From Pelagibacterium halotolerans B2 (GTDB lineage: Bacteria > Pseudomonadota > Alphaproteobacteria > Rhizobiales > Devosiaceae): a stretch of DNA of 64,000 nt. Location: contig NC_016078.1 of NCBI RefSeq assembly GCF_000230555.1, positions 1,178,001 through 1,242,000 on the forward strand, written 5' to 3'. Within the stretch, counting starts at the first letter, position 1, and every line of letters begins with the position of its first letter. Below the pieces are notes generated by a model, which was not told the DNA's origin, searched no databases, and was given only the letters and a program-made list of their open reading frames with translations. The translations under genes and the position numbers were made by a program. Shown in pieces: positions 61,507 to 64,000 of the stretch.

Positions 61507-62339
61507 GCAACCGATATACGCCTGCCAGATTGGGTATCGAGATTGTTGCAATGCTGGTGGCTCTGGCCTGGTGCATTCCATTCTACTACCTGCTCATCGT
61601 CGCGGTGAAGCCCAACACCGAGGTTTTCACCGATCCAATGGGCTGGCCCTCCGAAATCGTACTTGGCAATTTCGCCGAGGCATGGGCCGGCACGATGGGG
61701 GTCTCGATCGGCCAGGCATTGCTCAACAGTGCGATCATCACGCTGGGCAGCGTCTTCGTGCTGATCGCTGTGGGTGCAGTGACCGCCTATGTCGTGGCCC
61801 GGTCTCGTGCCCTGGTCAGTCTCGCCATGTTTTCCTTTTTCGTCGTGGGGTTGATCCTGCCCCACCAACTGGCCGTGGTTCCACTGTTCGCCGCGATGCG
61901 CAGCCTCGGACTTGTGGGCAACCATCTGGGCATGATCGTGCTCTATTCGGGCCTCATGATGCCAATGGCAATCTTCCTGTATGCGGGATTTGTGCGCACC
62001 ATCCCCAAAGACTACGAGGAGGCCGCCGAAGTCGATGGGGCAGGGCGCGGCAGGATCTTTTGGAAGGTGGTCTTTCCCTTACTCCGTCCGGTCACGGCGA
62101 CGGTAGCGATCATGACGGGGATGATCATCTGGAACGATTTCTTCAATCAGGTGATCTTTCTCAGCGGGAGCGATGTGCAGACTCTGCCCGTGGCGATCTA
62201 TGGGTTCGTCGGAGAATTCACCGCCCGCTGGAACATGGTTTTTGCCGTGGTGCTTGTGGCGATCGCTCCGGTGCTCGGCTTTTACCTGTTCGCTCAAAAG
62301 CAGCTCATTGAGGGCTTCACCGGCGGCATCAAAGGTTAG
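61503..62339 (+). CDS. Sugar ABC transporter permease (MalG-like)
   Basis: A 278-residue inner-membrane permease, partner of the preceding gene. The EAA loop is KDYEEAAEVDGAGRGRIF, followed by WKVVFPLLRP; about six membrane helices are visible and the C-terminus FAQKQLIEGFTGGIKG is typical of the family. Coupled by ATGA to the MalF-like gene; the ATPase follows after eight bases. Confidence 0.93.
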   Translation: MSNRYTPARLGIEIVAMLVALAWCIPFYYLLIVAVKPNTEVFTDPMGWPSEIVLGNFAEAWAGTMGVSIGQALLNSAIITLGSVFVLIAVGAVTAYVVARSRALVSLAMFSFFVVGLILPHQLAVVPLFAAMRSLGLVGNHLGMIVLYSGLMMPMAIFLYAGFVRTIPKDYEEAAEVDGAGRGRIFWKVVFPLLRPVTATVAIMTGMIIWNDFFNQVIFLSGSDVQTLPVAIYGFVGEFTARWNMVFAVVLVAIAPVLGFYLFAQKQLIEGFTGGIKG

Positions 62340-62347
62340 GAAAAAAG

Positions 62348-63544
62348 ATGGCATCAATAACATTCCAGGGTGTCACGAAGCGCTATGCCGGCGGCATTCG
62401 TGCGGTGGACAGCCTCGATCTTGAAATCCGCGAAGGCGAATTCATGGTCATCGTGGGGCCCTCGGGATGCGGCAAGACCACGGCGTTGCGCATGGCGGCA
62501 GGTCTCGAGGAAATTTCCGAGGGACGATTGCTCATCGGCGATCGCGTGGTCAACGATGTGTCGGCCCGCGATAGAGACATCGCCATGGTGTTTCAGAGCT
62601 ATGCGCTCTATCCCCACATGACGATTGCGCAGAATATTGCCTTTCCCCTCGAAAGCCAGAAGCTGGCCAAGGCGGAAATCGAGGAGCGTGTCAGAAGCGC
62701 GGCGCGTACACTGGGCCTTGAAGACTATCTCGATCGCTTGCCCAGGCAGTTGTCGGGCGGCCAGCGTCAGCGTGTGGCCATGGGGCGGGCTATTGTGCGT
62801 CGGCCGCAGGCTTTCCTAATGGACGAGCCGCTGTCAAATCTCGATGCTAAACTGCGCACTCAGATGCGCACCGAAATCATAGAGTTGCAGCGGCGGCTCG
62901 GGGTTTCGACCCTCTACGTCACCCACGATCAGGTTGAAGCCATGACCATGGGGCATCGGATTGCCATAATGCGTAAGGGTGTCCTGCAGCAGGCCGGCAC
63001 GCCGCTAGAACTCTACGACGCGCCCGCCAATCTGTTTGTGGCAGCCTTTATCGGTTCTCCAGCCATGAACCTCGTGGGTGCCCGGCTCGTTGAGGACGGC
63101 CGCACGCCGGCGCTCGATATCGGCGACCAGCGTCTCTCGCTCGGGGCGCACGCCGAACGGTTCGCCGGTGTGGCGGACCGCTACGGACAAGAGGTGGTCG
63201 TGGGCATTCGACCCGAACACCTGCAGGTACCCGGTGATGGCAATCAGGCCTGGCCGCAATTGCGCGCAAGGATGCGCATGGTGGAAGAATTGCCGCCCGA
63301 GAAGATGGTCCATGTGACGATCGCAGGCCAGCCGGTCACAAGCGATACGGTGGTGGAGGCGATCGCCGATTCCGACAAGGGTATCGTACAGGATCTCCAG
63401 CGTCAGGCCGATGCGGCGGAAGTCTCGGTCATCGCCCGCATGGATATCGAGAAACCGTTGCCATCCGATGGTGAATTTGCTCTCTCGCTCAATACTGCGA
63501 GGCTTCATCTGTTCGATCCCCGAACGGGTGCCACGCTGGTATAG
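62348..63544 (+). CDS. Sugar ABC transporter ATP-binding protein (MalK/UgpC-like)
   Basis: A 398-residue ATPase. Walker A GPSGCGKT is at residues 37-44, signature LSGGQRQRVAMGRAI, Walker B AFLMDEPLSNLDAKL and H-loop YVTHDQVEAMTMGH. The C-terminal part (from about 240) is the TOBE-type regulatory domain (VVGIRPEHLQV). It energises the 60601/61503 permeases. The TetR gene follows 35 bases later and could be co-transcribed. Confidence 0.93.
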   Translation: MASITFQGVTKRYAGGIRAVDSLDLEIREGEFMVIVGPSGCGKTTALRMAAGLEEISEGRLLIGDRVVNDVSARDRDIAMVFQSYALYPHMTIAQNIAFPLESQKLAKAEIEERVRSAARTLGLEDYLDRLPRQLSGGQRQRVAMGRAIVRRPQAFLMDEPLSNLDAKLRTQMRTEIIELQRRLGVSTLYVTHDQVEAMTMGHRIAIMRKGVLQQAGTPLELYDAPANLFVAAFIGSPAMNLVGARLVEDGRTPALDIGDQRLSLGAHAERFAGVADRYGQEVVVGIRPEHLQVPGDGNQAWPQLRARMRMVEELPPEKMVHVTIAGQPVTSDTVVEAIADSDKGIVQDLQRQADAAEVSVIARMDIEKPLPSDGEFALSLNTARLHLFDPRTGATLV

Positions 63545-63579
63545 GCCAGGGGAATGACGGGGCGACAAAGAGAATAGCG

Positions 63580-64000
63580 ATGATTGAAAACTCCGCTGCC
63601 GAGGACAAGCTGGCCCGCCGCCACGCACAGGCGCCCGCAGAAGACGAAAAAGTGTCGAAATCGGCGCGCGCCAAGGCCGATAAACTGCGCCGTATCAAAG
63701 ATGCGGCGCTGGGCATGTTTTTGACCAAGGGCTTTGACAAGGCCACTACCCGCGATATCGCACGCATCGCCGATGTCGCCAATGGCACGATCTTTCTTTA
63801 TGCGGCCAACAAGCGCGAATTGTTGTTCCTGCTCTACAATGACGAGATCGAGACCGCCGTGAACAATTCGATTGCGCGGATCGACCGGAATGCGGACCTC
63901 AAGGCTAATCTCATGGCAGTTTGCCATGCGCATTTGGGCCATTTCGCCACCAAGGTTGACCTGGCTCGGTTCGCTCTCAAGCATCTCGATATGTACACGG
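63580..64000 (+). CDS. TetR-family transcriptional regulator (N-terminal part, runs off the window)
   Basis: An open frame of 140 codons from ATG 63580 continues past the right edge. After a charged leader (about 1-35) comes a TetR helix-turn-helix: RRIKDAALGMFLTKGF, TTRDIARIADVANGTIFLY and ANKRELLFLLYND. The leader is longer than usual, and a start further in cannot be excluded. It follows the sugar importer by 35 bases and probably represses that operon and the divergent one through the paired operators at 59100 and 59273. Confidence 0.85.
   Translation, partial: MIENSAAEDKLARRHAQAPAEDEKVSKSARAKADKLRRIKDAALGMFLTKGFDKATTRDIARIADVANGTIFLYAANKRELLFLLYNDEIETAVNNSIARIDRNADLKANLMAVCHAHLGHFATKVDLARFALKHLDMYT

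Noticed and set aside
1..64000. CRISPR arrays, tRNA or rRNA genes, insertion sequences, phage genes
   Set aside because: No regularly spaced repeats, cloverleaf sequences, rRNA segments, transposase or phage-type proteins were recognised on either strand.

Overview
The window is GC-rich, densely packed bacterial DNA with many 4-base ATGA stop/start overlaps. A TIGR02186-type (Alph_Pro_TM) protein beside a TSUP exporter, several NodD/LysR-type regulators, and abundant ABC and TRAP importers point to an alphaproteobacterium of the order Hyphomicrobiales. A Devosiaceae-like genome (Devosia/Pelagibacterium) is a reasonable guess but unproven. I see no rRNA, tRNA, CRISPR array, insertion sequence or prophage gene.

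Layout. (1) 1-2375: tail of an oligopeptide-type (Dpp/Opp) ABC operon (two ATPases) and an M20 amidohydrolase. (2) 2436-10266: a LysR regulator divergent from an operon of one sulfatase, a sugar-type ABC importer (binding protein, two permeases, MalK-like ATPase) and a DUF4432/aldose-epimerase-like protein. (3) 10319-24137: a catabolic island that looks built for aromatic or other ring compounds. It holds a Rieske ferredoxin, a two-domain VOC/extradiol-like protein, a frameshifted NodD-like LysR, a flavin monooxygenase, a DHPON-hydrolase-like alpha/beta hydrolase, a GST, a cupin, an epimerase, a fumarylacetoacetase-family hydrolase, an SDR, a cyclase, a TRAP importer and an MBL-fold hydrolase. 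(4) 24318-55873: a large sulfated-substrate locus with seven sulfatases (one broken), two GH3 glycosidases, a true formylglycine-generating enzyme (FGE) with both catalytic cysteines, an esterase, two Dpp-type importers, a TSUP anion exporter with its TIGR02186 partner, and a second LysR. (5) 55976-64000: a GMC oxidoreductase and a two-gene C-glycoside deglycosidase-like pair, divergent from a second sugar ABC importer and the start of a TetR regulator.

How the genes may work together. None of the eight sulfatases, the FGE or the two GH3 enzymes has a recognisable signal peptide, while the ABC binding proteins do. My reading is that sulfated glycans or glycoconjugates are imported intact, FGE matures the sulfatases in the cytoplasm, desulfation and glycoside cleavage happen inside the cell, and TSUP exports excess sulfur oxyanion. 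Members of one sulfatase subfamily (CMPARR motif) lie next to three different importers.

Regulation visible in the DNA: four copies of GCGAT-N11-ATCGC-type LysR boxes lie upstream of the sulfatase and importer operons. Two TATTGA-N5-TCAATA operators flank the broken LysR. Two matching 18-bp operators sit on consensus-like promoters between the C-glycosidase-like operon and the second sugar importer. Two genes (a LysR and a sulfatase) appear inactivated by small deletions or frameshifts.
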